From assembly GCF_001029285.1 (NCBI RefSeq), contig NZ_LDZY01000008.1, forward strand, positions 62,001 to 126,000: a stretch of DNA of 64,000 bases, given 5' to 3'. Shown piece by piece: positions 26,419-34,905 of the stretch. The notes under the pieces are model-generated. The model was not told where the DNA came from and ran no database searches. It saw nothing but the letters and a program-made list of their open reading frames with translations. Both the position numbers and the translations under genes were made by a program. Within the stretch, counting starts at the first letter, position 1; every line of letters begins with the position of its first letter. Source of the DNA: Desulfosporosinus acididurans. GTDB lineage: Bacteria; Bacillota; Desulfitobacteriia; Desulfitobacteriales; Desulfitobacteriaceae.

Positions 26419-27717
26419 TCACTGTCCCTTTAGATCTTGAAATCCTTGATAAACAAGGTCAAAAAGTTGTTTAAGGTCTTGTACTTCAACACAAGAGAAG
26501 GCAACGCGCACATCGCTCTCTCCCAGGGAAATTACACCTATGCCATAATGATCAAGGAGATGAAGGCGCAAAGCTTCAGCATTCACGCCATGTTTAAGTT
26601 TCATACACATAAAGTAACCAGAATTAAAGGGATAATAGTCCCAGGCATCGTCATAGCTTCCTTGACTAAGGATTTCTTTGACTTTAGTGGCGCGACTTTT
26701 TAAAAGTTCGAATTTCTGTTTTTTTTGTGTTTGAAACTCTGATGACTGAAGGGCATGTAAAACAAAGGATTGAGCGGGGTGGGAAGCACTGGAAATTGCT
26801 CCCCGAATACTTCCTAAAGCTTTGTTTTCTAAGGCATCCAATATTGCCGGAGACTCGCTGGCAAAGGTAATAAATCCAACTCGAAAGCCCCAGACAAATT
26901 CTTCTTTTGTGGCTCCGTCAACTTTGATGGCCAGTATTCTGGGATGGATATTGGCAATCCGGGCAAACAGGGATTCTTTGATGGAGTCCTCGTAAAATAA
27001 CCCAAAATAGGCGTCATCAGTAAGAACAACTAAGTTCATACCTTCCTGGGCAACTTCTTTCAGAACATCTATGATCTCAGCTGCTTCTTTTTCATTTGGA
27101 GTATACCCTGTTGGGTTATTGGGAAAGTTCAGCAGTACGACGGCTTTTCCGTGTTCTTTTTTAGAAAGTATAGCTTTTTTCAAACCCTGGCTATTAAAAC
27201 TTCCCCGTTCGTTATAGAAAGGAAAGGTGACGCTTTTTGCTCCTCGACGAACTCCGAAGATAAGATTGTAATTCCCCCATAATTTATCCGGTAAAATTAG
27301 AGGATCATTTTCATTCATGAAAAGATCGGCGGCAATGCTTAATCCATGAGTTAAAGCATTTGTGACAATGGGATTGCTGAAGGATTTATTCTTTAGAGAA
27401 GGGTTTTCCTGGAGCATTTTCTTTTGCCATAACTGCCTCAATTCAGGTTTGCCTGCTGGAGGTGCATAAGGATATAGATTCTTAGGATCATAATCAGACA
27501 ATGTATCGTGAATTACAGGCAAGAACATCGGCTGATTTCCTTCCGTTGCAATCCCTATGGTGGCATCAAATCGATGGGCTTTCTGCTTAGCTTCCGCAGT
27601 TTGAGTTAAAATCCCTTTCGGATAATACATATTCCTCCCAAGATCAGACAGTAATTCGTAGACATGAGGATTTTCCTTTTTTATGCGGTCATTTAACTCT
27701 TGAGCAATTTCATTCAT
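26419..27717 (-). CDS. class I/II pyridoxal-phosphate aminotransferase
   Basis: A fold-type I PLP enzyme, 432 aa. Visible features: NPIVTNALTHGLSIAAD (cofactor phosphate region), LLNFPNNPTGYTP, the aspartate in VVLTDDAYFGLFY, and the PLP lysine likely in VDGATKEEFVWGFRVGF. The subgroup is uncommon: the N-terminus begins with MNEIAQELNDRIKKENPHVYELLSDLGRNMYYPKGIL, quoted here only to show its LGRNMYYPKGIL signature. I choose the ATG at 27717, which has AAGGGAGAAGAG upstream, over the ATG at 27807. Amino-donor and acceptor are not predictable. Repeat copy D lies just beyond its stop. Confidence 0.83.
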   Translation of the reverse strand: MNEIAQELNDRIKKENPHVYELLSDLGRNMYYPKGILTQTAEAKQKAHRFDATIGIATEGNQPMFLPVIHDTLSDYDPKNLYPYAPPAGKPELRQLWQKKMLQENPSLKNKSFSNPIVTNALTHGLSIAADLFMNENDPLILPDKLWGNYNLIFGVRRGAKSVTFPFYNERGSFNSQGLKKAILSKKEHGKAVVLLNFPNNPTGYTPNEKEAAEIIDVLKEVAQEGMNLVVLTDDAYFGLFYEDSIKESLFARIANIHPRILAIKVDGATKEEFVWGFRVGFITFASESPAILDALENKALGSIRGAISSASHPAQSFVLHALQSSEFQTQKKQKFELLKSRATKVKEILSQGSYDDAWDYYPFNSGYFMCMKLKHGVNAEALRLHLLDHYGIGVISLGESDVRVAFSCVEVQDLKQLFDLVYQGFQDLKGQ

Positions 27718-27962
27718 GAACTCTTCTCCCTTTCTTAAGTAAGCCGATCTCTTTGCTGTAAGTGAAATAAACTCCAACTTGCTTGAAATTGAAATTAGTG
27801 TATGCATTTGAACAAGAGAGCTGGATCAATCTCTAGTATCATTTTTAGAGTTGTTATGATATAAGTAACTAAATTTTACACTAAAATGACGGTTTCCTCT
27901 ACTAATGAAGGATAAAAATTTTGGAGATTATATCTTTTGGGGACTATTAACTTTCGTTCTAA

Positions 27963-28034
27963 GTGAACTCGTTCAGCTAAAGCTGTGGGAATCGCTCCCA
28001 CTTGTAGAAGTGTGGAGTCGTACGAATCGATAAA
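27963..28034 (-). repeat. IS605-like element, copy E (internally deleted)
   Basis: On the minus strand this copy has the right tip GAGTTCAC and part of its hairpin, then the left hairpin CTCCACACTTCTACAAGTGGGAG joined directly, and ends at TTTATCG. The body is deleted. It lies between two aminotransferase genes on the same strand. Confidence 0.7.
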
Positions 28035-28040
28035 AGGTAC

Positions 28041-28074
28041 TAAAAAACTAGAGCTGGAAGCAAACGCTTCCAGC
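28041..28074 (-). terminator. terminator of the minus-strand aminotransferase
   Basis: GCTGGAAGC at 28053 pairs with GCTTCCAGC ending at 28074 around AAAC. On the minus strand the stem is followed by TCTAGTTTTTTAG, a good intrinsic terminator for the gene at 28128-29303. Confidence 0.75.
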
Positions 28075-28127
28075 CTTGTTCATCGAGAGTTGTTTTTTCT
28101 CAAGGGGATGGCCTTTATCCGGCAGAC

Positions 28128-29303
28128 TTATTTTAGTTTGGCTAAAGCAGTTTCGATTCGCTCTAAAGCCTTTTGGATATTCTCTACGGAGTTTGCATAG
28201 GAGAAACGGAGATAACCTTCGCCATAAGAGCCAAATGAGGTCCCCCCCAGACAGGCAACGCCGGCATCGTTCAAGAGATAGTCCGCAATTTCCTTACTGT
28301 TTCTGTTGAAGGATTTAAAGTTAGGGAAAACATAGAAGGAACCTTCTGGTAAGAGGCAGCTAACTCCTGGGATTGAATTTAAGCCATTGACCATAAGGTC
28401 GCGGCGTCGTTTGAATTCGGTAACCATTCTGTCGACGTCTGTTTGCGGTCCGGTGAGAGCTTCCTTGCCGGCCATTTGAGTAAAAGCCGAGGTACATGAA
28501 TTTGAATTAACCATTAACTGAGAAATCCGATCCGCAATCTGCGCAGGCATTACTCCATAACCTAACCTCCAGCCTGTCATGGCATAGGTCTTGGAAAATC
28601 CGTCGAGAATGATTGTCCAATCCTGCATACCGGGTAATGAAGCAATGGAAAGGGGTTGTGTATTCCCATAAACGATTCGGTCATAAATCTCATCAGATAG
28701 GACAAGGATTTCTTGACCTCTTACTAAGTCTGCAATAGCTTTGACATCCTCATTAGTTAGTACTCCGCCTGTAGGATTGCCGGGAGAATTAATAATGAGC
28801 ATTTTAGTCTTAGGGGTAATCAGCTGAGCCAGTTCGTTTACGTCCAGGCGGAATTGATTTTCTTCCCGCAGGGGTATGGGGACTGGCTTGCCGCCTACAA
28901 AGCGGATAACTGATTCATAAATGGGAAAGCCGGGGTTAGGATAAATAACTTCGTCACCGGGATTTACAGTTGCCAGAATGGAAAAAAACATAATAGGTTT
29001 TCCTCCTGGAACTATGACGATGTTTTCCAGTGATGTGTCTACGTGTTTATGACTGCGAATATACTCGGCAATGGTTTCCCTGACTTCGGGAATACCTGGT
29101 GCAGGCGTATAGTGGGTGTAACCGTTTGTGAGAGCAAAGCAAGCAGCATCAATAATATTTTTGGGTGTGTCAAAATCCGGTTCGCCGATTTCTAAATGAA
29201 CGATATCCTTTTCTTGGGCTTCCAGAGCTTTGGCTTTTGCCAAAACTTCAAAGGCAGTTTCTGTACCTAACAGGGACATTCTTTCAGCAAATAACGGTTT
29301 CAT
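28128..29303 (-). CDS. class I pyridoxal-phosphate aminotransferase (AspC/PatA-like)
   Basis: A fold-type I aminotransferase of 391 aa. Motifs: HLEIGEPDFDTPKNI, GYTHYTPAPGIPEVRE, VVPGGKPIMFFS, INSPGNPTGGVL, LSDEIYDRIVYG and the PLP lysine in DGFSKTYAMTGWRLGY. These place it with aspartate/branched-chain-type aminotransferases of subgroup I-gamma; substrate uncertain. The start is the ATG at 29303 with AAAGGAG upstream on the minus strand. Divergent from norC, with about 240 bp between them. Confidence 0.9.
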   Translation of the reverse strand: MKPLFAERMSLLGTETAFEVLAKAKALEAQEKDIVHLEIGEPDFDTPKNIIDAACFALTNGYTHYTPAPGIPEVRETIAEYIRSHKHVDTSLENIVIVPGGKPIMFFSILATVNPGDEVIYPNPGFPIYESVIRFVGGKPVPIPLREENQFRLDVNELAQLITPKTKMLIINSPGNPTGGVLTNEDVKAIADLVRGQEILVLSDEIYDRIVYGNTQPLSIASLPGMQDWTIILDGFSKTYAMTGWRLGYGVMPAQIADRISQLMVNSNSCTSAFTQMAGKEALTGPQTDVDRMVTEFKRRRDLMVNGLNSIPGVSCLLPEGSFYVFPNFKSFNRNSKEIADYLLNDAGVACLGGTSFGSYGEGYLRFSYANSVENIQKALERIETALAKLK

Positions 29304-29448
29304 AGAGTGGCTCCTTTGCAATTTTATTAAAAATAAGATCAAGAAGCATTATTTAAAACAAAGTTTCTAATATTTTTAACCCTTAATTGAAGCTTTATGT
29401 CTTGGCGTGATTACGGCAGCCGTTTCCCAGTATTCAATTCAAGTAAAT

Positions 29449-29464
29449 TAACACTAGAGTGTTA
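29449..29464. promoter_or_regulatory. palindrome TAACACT-AG-AGTGTTA upstream of norC
   Basis: A perfect 7+7 inverted repeat with a 2-bp centre, about 80 bp before norC and far from the divergent aminotransferase start. It is a plausible operator for the regulator of the norCB operon. It does not match the FNR/DNR, NsrR or NorR consensus I know. Confidence 0.45.
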
Positions 29465-29541
29465 GTTTGGGTCTGTATACTTTTGCAACAAAGGTTAACA
29501 CTACCATAAATCATAATGGACAGAATTGGAAGGGAAAATCT

Positions 29542-29937
29542 TTGAAAATGCGAACCTTTTTGTTACTCAGCAGCTCATCCTTTGCATTATTCGTAGGTAT
29601 TATCCTGATATCATCTCGCCTACCTTCTCCAATGCCGGAACAGGCTGTGGAGGGCAAACTTGTCTGGCAAAAACATAACTGTATAAGCTGTCATACCTTA
29701 TTCGGCAATGGGGGATATGTAGGAGAAGACTTAACAGTTATCACACGGAAGGAGACCCCATCCCAAATCGTAGACTATCTTATGAAGCCGCCGGTGGTTC
29801 CTCCGAACAAATACACTCATCACCCGGGTCTTGCTAAAAGTGACGCGCAAAATTTGGTGCATTATCTGGAGTTCATCAGTACCATACCAACATTAGGGTG
29901 GCCGCCTCAGCAAGAGAAGGCGGGAAAAGAATCATGA
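29542..29937 (+). CDS. norC: membrane-anchored cytochrome c, nitric oxide reductase subunit NorC-like
   Basis: Electron-input subunit of cytochrome-c type NO reductase. An N-terminal membrane anchor (LLLSSSSFALFVGIILIS) is followed by one haem c site CISCH within LVWQKHNCISCHTLFGNGGYVGEDL, a close match to NorC, with a distal Met/Pro region less clear. Start is uncertain: TTG at 29542 has GGAAGGG at 7 nt, ATG at 29548 has it at 13 nt; a longer TTG frame from 29467 lacks a ribosome site. The stop overlaps the norB start (ATGA). Confidence 0.87.
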   Translation: MKMRTFLLLSSSSFALFVGIILISSRLPSPMPEQAVEGKLVWQKHNCISCHTLFGNGGYVGEDLTVITRKETPSQIVDYLMKPPVVPPNKYTHHPGLAKSDAQNLVHYLEFISTIPTLGWPPQQEKAGKES

Positions 29938-31316
29938 AATTGCTTAGTTTTTTACCTTTTCTGGGAAAAACGCAAAAACCTGTGGTTCGAAAACAGCAGT
30001 TTTTAGCTCAAAAAATAAGCCGCAGATATTGTTTTACGGCAGTAGCGTTATTTGCCCTGCAAAGTATAGTGGCTGTGACTGGTGCCATAGATTTGGTAAT
30101 ACCTGATTTACCATCCCCGATTCCTTTTGAGTTCGGCAGGGCAATTCATTTGGGGATGGCTGATCTTTGGCCTCTTATTGGTACTATGGGTATGGTCTAC
30201 TATTTTATTACAGCAGAGCTTGACCGGGAGATCTATTCTCCCCCGCTGGCTCGATGGCAGTACTGGATTGTTATCTTATTCAGTTTGGCTATTTTTACAA
30301 GTTTATCCTTTAAGATTGGAAATGGCCGGGAATTCCTGGAAGGATTGCCCGTCCTGTATATGGGGATTTGTATTTCCTTAGCTTTGGCCTCTTATAATCT
30401 TCTTCGAACGTTATTCATGGTTAAAAATAATATTACGCCGGCAGCTGCCGTCATGACCGTAGGGATAATCTTTTTGCTGCTGTTATTGCTGCCGAATACG
30501 ATTTTTTATAGTAATCCTATTACGGATGAGGCAACTAAGTTCTGGGTTGTTCACTTATGGGAAGAAATGGCCTTTGAGCTTACTTCTGCCGGCTTTATTG
30601 CGACCTTTTATGTTATTTCTGGACTGGCTGATCGCGCTAAAATAGAAAAGTGGCTTTATCTTGAGGCCTCTTTAGCTGTTGTTGGAGGCTTGTACGGGAC
30701 CGGACATCATTATTATTGGATTGGCTTTCCCGCCGTTTGGTTAGCCATTGGCTTCTTGGTTAGTATTGTAGAAGTCATCCCTGTGGGACTATTAGCCCAT
30801 ATGACCTACACAGGATTAAAATCTAAAAAGATTAGGAGCCGTCGAGAAAAGTTGACACTATGGCTGGTGCTTAGCAGCCTTTTTTATCATATTACGGGTG
30901 CATCTCTCTTGGGTCTCTTAATGAGCATACCTTGGATAAACCTATATATGCACGGGACTTATGTTACCTCCGGTCATGCCCACTTGGCGTTATTCGGCAG
31001 CCTTGGTTTTGTCGTTTTAGCAGGGTGTTATTACATCCTCAGCCGCGGAAGTGAGCCAACTCTTAAAGGGTACAAAAGCGGCATTTTAGCGGTCATCTTG
31101 CTAAATGTTGGTTTGCTGAGTATGGCTTCGGCTTTATTAACCGCTGGCCTTAAAGAGACTTACCTGTGGCGATATTTGGGTATGGATTTTGAACAAGTGC
31201 GGCTGCAGTTGAATCTCTATTTGTTTATAAGGGCCTTCGGGGGAACGATTTTCGCTCTCGGAGATCTTTTCCTGTTCTGGCTTATTTATAAAACATGGAA
31301 ACAAACATCTCATTAA
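29934..31316 (+). CDS. norB: nitric oxide reductase, large subunit NorB-like (haem-copper oxidase superfamily)
   Basis: A polytopic membrane protein, 460 aa with about 12 TM helices, reducing 2 NO to N2O. Haem and FeB ligands are recognisable: AIHLGMADLW (low-spin haem His), VVHLWEEMAFELT (FeB His with the Glu pattern of NorB), GTGHHYYWIG (two FeB His) and HGTYVTSGHAHLALFG (haem ligands). The GTGHHYYW motif distinguishes NorB from proton-pumping oxidases. I choose the ATG at 29934, which overlaps the norC stop. NO detoxification is the likely role in an anaerobe, rather than full denitrification, because no nir or nos genes are nearby. Confidence 0.88.
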   Translation: MKLLSFLPFLGKTQKPVVRKQQFLAQKISRRYCFTAVALFALQSIVAVTGAIDLVIPDLPSPIPFEFGRAIHLGMADLWPLIGTMGMVYYFITAELDREIYSPPLARWQYWIVILFSLAIFTSLSFKIGNGREFLEGLPVLYMGICISLALASYNLLRTLFMVKNNITPAAAVMTVGIIFLLLLLLPNTIFYSNPITDEATKFWVVHLWEEMAFELTSAGFIATFYVISGLADRAKIEKWLYLEASLAVVGGLYGTGHHYYWIGFPAVWLAIGFLVSIVEVIPVGLLAHMTYTGLKSKKIRSRREKLTLWLVLSSLFYHITGASLLGLLMSIPWINLYMHGTYVTSGHAHLALFGSLGFVVLAGCYYILSRGSEPTLKGYKSGILAVILLNVGLLSMASALLTAGLKETYLWRYLGMDFEQVRLQLNLYLFIRAFGGTIFALGDLFLFWLIYKTWKQTSH

Positions 31317-31341
31317 CCTAACTTTAAAATGAGGTCTTATT

Positions 31342-32745
31342 ATGCAAATCATAATAACAAGTTCTTTTTGGCTCTTTTTACTAATTCTCTTGTTGGTCTT
31401 GCAGTTGTCTTTAGTCCTCATCGTGATCATTAAACCAATCACCCGTTACCTGGTAGGGAAAGAGATCAGCTCTTTGCTGGACAGGCTTCTTTCGGATAAG
31501 TATACACAGAACCTTATGGAAGTTTGGCCGGCAGGAAAACGAATATCTGTACTTAACATTCTGGAAATAGGGTTCCGCGCCCAGCAGGGTAAGATAATTA
31601 CTAGACCTCTTGGTACGCCAAAGCATTTTCCCGGATTCGATAATCTTATGTTTGCACCTAACGTTATGACACGGTTGTCACTGCCCGAGAATACTTCAAT
31701 GAATATGCAGGTGACTATTGGTCCTAAAGCTGCCAAGCCGATGACCATCAATATCCCAATTATGATCGGAGCTATGGCCTATGGAATCGCTTTGTCAGAG
31801 GAAGCCAAAAGGGCTCTGGCAAGAGCAGCGAAAACATTACAAACATCTACCTGTTCCGGGGAAGGCCCTTTTTTACCGGAAGAACGCCAAGAAGCAGGAA
31901 AATATACGTTACAAATATCACGTTGGTCTTGGGGGGGCAGGACTCAAGAGCAAATTGACGCAGCTGATATGCTGGAAGTTCAAATGGGACAGGGCGCGGA
32001 TATGGGAAGCGTTAGTATAGAAGCTAAAGAATTTCAGGGCAAAGCGCAGGAACTTTCAGGTTTAGCGCCAGACGAACCGGCTGTAGCCTTTCCTGCACCG
32101 CCAGGGATTCAAAAGCTCAGTGATTGGCCGGGATTTATGAAACAACTGCGTAGACGGTCCAAGGGTGTGCCGATCGCCTTAAAAATCATGGCCACGGGGC
32201 ATCTTGAAAATGATCTGGAAGCTGCTGTTAAATTAGGCTTTGATGCTGTTATAATTGATGGAGCTCAAGGCGGTTCTCATGCCACAACTCCCATCAAGCA
32301 AGATGATTTTGGCATCCCCAGTTTTTTTGCTTTATGTCGGGCCGTGCGCTTCTTACATAAACTAGGGGTTCGTGATCGGATCAGTTTAATTGTGGCCGGT
32401 GGGTACTTTACGCCCGGAGAGTGTCTCAAAGCAATTGCTCTGGGAGCAGATGCCATTTATATGGCAACAGTTCCCCTTTTGGCCTTAACCCATAATCAAG
32501 TCGGTAAAGTAATACCTTGGGAGCCTCCAACGACCTTAGTGTTTTATGACTCTCCCACCAAAGGTAAACTTGATATCGATCAGGCAGCTACGAGTGTTGT
32601 GAACACTATAACCTCCATGGTTCTGGAAATGGAGGAAGGAATGCGCGCTCTCGGGAAAGCCTCCTTAAAAGAACTGTCTCCGGATGATCTTGTCTCATTA
32701 GATTCCTTGACAGCTGAAGTGAGTGGAGTAAAAAGAATTTACTAA
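31342..32745 (+). CDS. glutamate synthase-like FMN-binding flavoprotein, membrane anchored
   Basis: A (beta/alpha)8 FMN protein related to the central domain of glutamate synthase (467 aa). An N-terminal TM (about 8-33) is followed by the barrel: PIMIGAMAYGIALSEEAKRALARAA, TSTCSGEGPFLPEE, MLEVQMGQGADMGS, DAVIIDGAQGGSHATTP and IVAGGYFTPGECLKAIALGADAIYM. The cysteine cluster that binds 3Fe-4S in true glutamate synthase is absent: the expected position reads VPLLALTHNQVGKV. There is no amidotransferase domain. It follows norB by 25 bp and is probably co-transcribed, so a redox role tied to NO stress is possible. This is inference. Confidence 0.82.
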   Translation: MQIIITSSFWLFLLILLLVLQLSLVLIVIIKPITRYLVGKEISSLLDRLLSDKYTQNLMEVWPAGKRISVLNILEIGFRAQQGKIITRPLGTPKHFPGFDNLMFAPNVMTRLSLPENTSMNMQVTIGPKAAKPMTINIPIMIGAMAYGIALSEEAKRALARAAKTLQTSTCSGEGPFLPEERQEAGKYTLQISRWSWGGRTQEQIDAADMLEVQMGQGADMGSVSIEAKEFQGKAQELSGLAPDEPAVAFPAPPGIQKLSDWPGFMKQLRRRSKGVPIALKIMATGHLENDLEAAVKLGFDAVIIDGAQGGSHATTPIKQDDFGIPSFFALCRAVRFLHKLGVRDRISLIVAGGYFTPGECLKAIALGADAIYMATVPLLALTHNQVGKVIPWEPPTTLVFYDSPTKGKLDIDQAATSVVNTITSMVLEMEEGMRALGKASLKELSPDDLVSLDSLTAEVSGVKRIY

Positions 32746-32867
32746 GAGGTTGATAGGTACTAAACATTATTTTTCTAGCAAATAACTGCATCAAACCGTA
32801 TTTAATACTTAACAAAACAGCACAAACGTGATATCATTTCCTTAGGCAATTGGAAAAGGGGTATGAT

Positions 32868-33641
32868 ATGTTTGCAGAGGAACGCCGTGAGAAGATCCTC
32901 TCCAAAATCAAGTCCATGAGACGGGTATTTGCCAAAGAACTTGCAGAAGAATTTCAAGTTTCTATTGATACAATTCGCAGAGACCTTACCGTGATGGAAG
33001 AAGACGGCCTCTTAAAAAGGACTCATGGAGGGGCGGTGCTGTTATCCAAAGTTCGAAGATTTCCAATGGACGAGAAGATAAGGTTTAGTGAGGGAACTGA
33101 GCATCAAAATGCTGTAGCTAAGCTTGCCGCATCTTACATCGAACAAGGGGATACGATCTTTATCGGCGGAGCAAGTATTCATTATATACTCTTGAAATAT
33201 TTGCCTGTCGATCGGGATTATACGGTCATTACAAATGCCTTAATTATCGCTGAAAAACTAAAAAATTTTGCCAACATTGAAACCTATATTGTCTGCGGCA
33301 AAATTAAAAGCGAAGAAGGAATGGTTGACCCCTTGGCAACTGAATTTATCAGAACTTTACGGATTGATAAGGCGTTTTTGACTGGGGGAGGCATTTCAGC
33401 CCATCATGGTTTGAGCAGTTCAACTCCGGAAGGAGCGATCTTCCAAAGAGTCGTGGCAGAGGTTTCACGGCGAAAAATATGTCTGGCGAATTTTGATAAG
33501 GTGGGAACGGAATTTTTTGCTCGAACCCTTGATTTGAGAGACTTGGATCTTCTTATCACCGATTGGGAAGCTCCTGATGAAGAACTGGAAAAAATCCAAC
33601 AGAAGGGCGTAAAAGTTTTAGTTGTGAATGAAGAGAATTAA
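32868..33641 (+). CDS. DeoR-family transcriptional regulator
   Basis: A 257-aa repressor with a DeoR helix-turn-helix at the N-terminus (EERREKILSKIKSM, VFAKELAEEFQVSIDTIRRDLTVMEEDGLLKRTHGGAVL) and the DeoR sugar-phosphate sensor domain (TIFIGGASIHYIL, AFLTGGGISAHHGLSSSTPEGA). DeoR effectors are usually phosphorylated sugars. I choose the ATG at 32868, with GGAAAAGGGG upstream, over the TTG at 32850. It precedes two DegT aminotransferases and a PTS, so it probably controls that locus. Confidence 0.9.
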   Translation: MFAEERREKILSKIKSMRRVFAKELAEEFQVSIDTIRRDLTVMEEDGLLKRTHGGAVLLSKVRRFPMDEKIRFSEGTEHQNAVAKLAASYIEQGDTIFIGGASIHYILLKYLPVDRDYTVITNALIIAEKLKNFANIETYIVCGKIKSEEGMVDPLATEFIRTLRIDKAFLTGGGISAHHGLSSSTPEGAIFQRVVAEVSRRKICLANFDKVGTEFFARTLDLRDLDLLITDWEAPDEELEKIQQKGVKVLVVNEEN

Positions 33642-33674
33642 TTTGAAAGAGTTTATGAAAGAGGGTAGTCGAAG

Positions 33675-34793
33675 GTGAAGGTGAGTTTTTATACTTCCCA
33701 AAGGGAGTACTTAGCTAAAAAGGACGAGTTTGATCGTGCCGTTCAGTCTGTCATTGAGAAAGGAAACTTTATCCTGGGCGAACAAGTCGCTCAATTTGAA
33801 AAGGGGATCGAACAATATACAGGGGCTAGATATGCCATTGGAGTGGCATCCGGGACGGATGCCCTGACGATAGCATCGGACATTCTTGGCTTTAAAGACG
33901 GTAAAGAAGTTATTACATCGCCCTTTACCTTTCTTGCCTCGGCATCCTGCATCACTAAGCATAAGGGACGACCGGTATTTGTCGATATTGACGAAGAGAC
34001 CTTTGCCCTCGACGTTAACAAGATCGAGGAAAAAATCAATCCGCAGACTGTCGGAATTCTCCCCATCCATCTCTTTGATCAAATGGCAGATATGGACAGA
34101 ATTATGGATATTGCTCAGAATCACCAGTTAAGAGTTCTGGAAGATGCGGCGGAAGCCTTTGGCATGAGATGGAAAGGCAAAAGCGGACAGTACCGGCATG
34201 CGGGGACAATCGCTGATTTTGGCGTATTTTCTTTTTTTCCGACGAAAACCCTGGGGGGCTATGGTGACGGCGGCATGATCGTTACCAATGATGAGGAACT
34301 TGGGCGCAAAGCCAAGTATTATCGGGTACATGGGGCATCTAAAAAATACCATTATGACTTTATTGGCTACAATTCACGCTTAGATACCCTGCAAGCTGCA
34401 ATTTTGAATGTTAAATTGAAGTATATTGATGATGCCATCAGCAAACGAGAGAAGATTGCGAAGCAATATATTGAATGCTTAAGCGATTGTGAAGCAGTAA
34501 CCCTGCCAACGTTAAAAGGGGATCAGAAACAAGTTTACTATGTTTTTAACATCCTAGCTAAAAATCGAGATCAATTAGCGGAGCACTTAGCTAAAAATGA
34601 AATCGGGTATAGCATTTACTATCCGCGTCCCCTACATCTGCAGCCTTGTTTTAGTTATTTGGGCTATGCAAAAGGAGATTTTCCCGTCGCAGAGAGAGTA
34701 TCCGAAAATATTATCGCCCTTCCCATCTATCCGGAAATAACGACGGATGAAGTGGAGTTTATCTGCAAGACAATAAAATCTTTTTATAAATAA
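33675..34793 (+). CDS. DegT/DnrJ/EryC1/StrS-family sugar aminotransferase (first copy)
   Basis: A PLP-dependent aminotransferase acting on keto-sugars, 372 aa. Features: ARYAIGVASGTDALTIA, ITSPFTFLASASCI, RPVFVDIDEETFALD, EDAAEAFGMRWKG, and the PLP lysine in SFFPTKTLGGYGDGGMIVT. It starts with ATG or GTG around 33675 after AAGGTGAAGG. Substrates in this family are normally nucleotide-linked sugars, but some members (NtdA of Bacillus) act on sugar phosphates. With no nucleotide-sugar genes nearby and a PTS downstream, a sugar phosphate is plausible here. Confidence 0.88.
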   Translation: MKVSFYTSQREYLAKKDEFDRAVQSVIEKGNFILGEQVAQFEKGIEQYTGARYAIGVASGTDALTIASDILGFKDGKEVITSPFTFLASASCITKHKGRPVFVDIDEETFALDVNKIEEKINPQTVGILPIHLFDQMADMDRIMDIAQNHQLRVLEDAAEAFGMRWKGKSGQYRHAGTIADFGVFSFFPTKTLGGYGDGGMIVTNDEELGRKAKYYRVHGASKKYHYDFIGYNSRLDTLQAAILNVKLKYIDDAISKREKIAKQYIECLSDCEAVTLPTLKGDQKQVYYVFNILAKNRDQLAEHLAKNEIGYSIYYPRPLHLQPCFSYLGYAKGDFPVAERVSENIIALPIYPEITTDEVEFICKTIKSFYK

Positions 34794-34905
34794 CCATGCT
34801 TTAATAGATCAACTGTAACCAAAAATTTTAAGGATCAACATAGGGCTTTGCCCTTCATTATAAAATTTCAACTTATTTTCAAAGAATATTGAAAGGAACT
34901 TGATC

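Noticed and set aside
29934-31316. NorB-like protein as a cbb3 or aa3 oxygen reductase
   Set aside because: The GTGHHYYWIG motif, the NorC partner and the Glu in HLWEE fit NO reductase; no other oxidase subunit genes are present.
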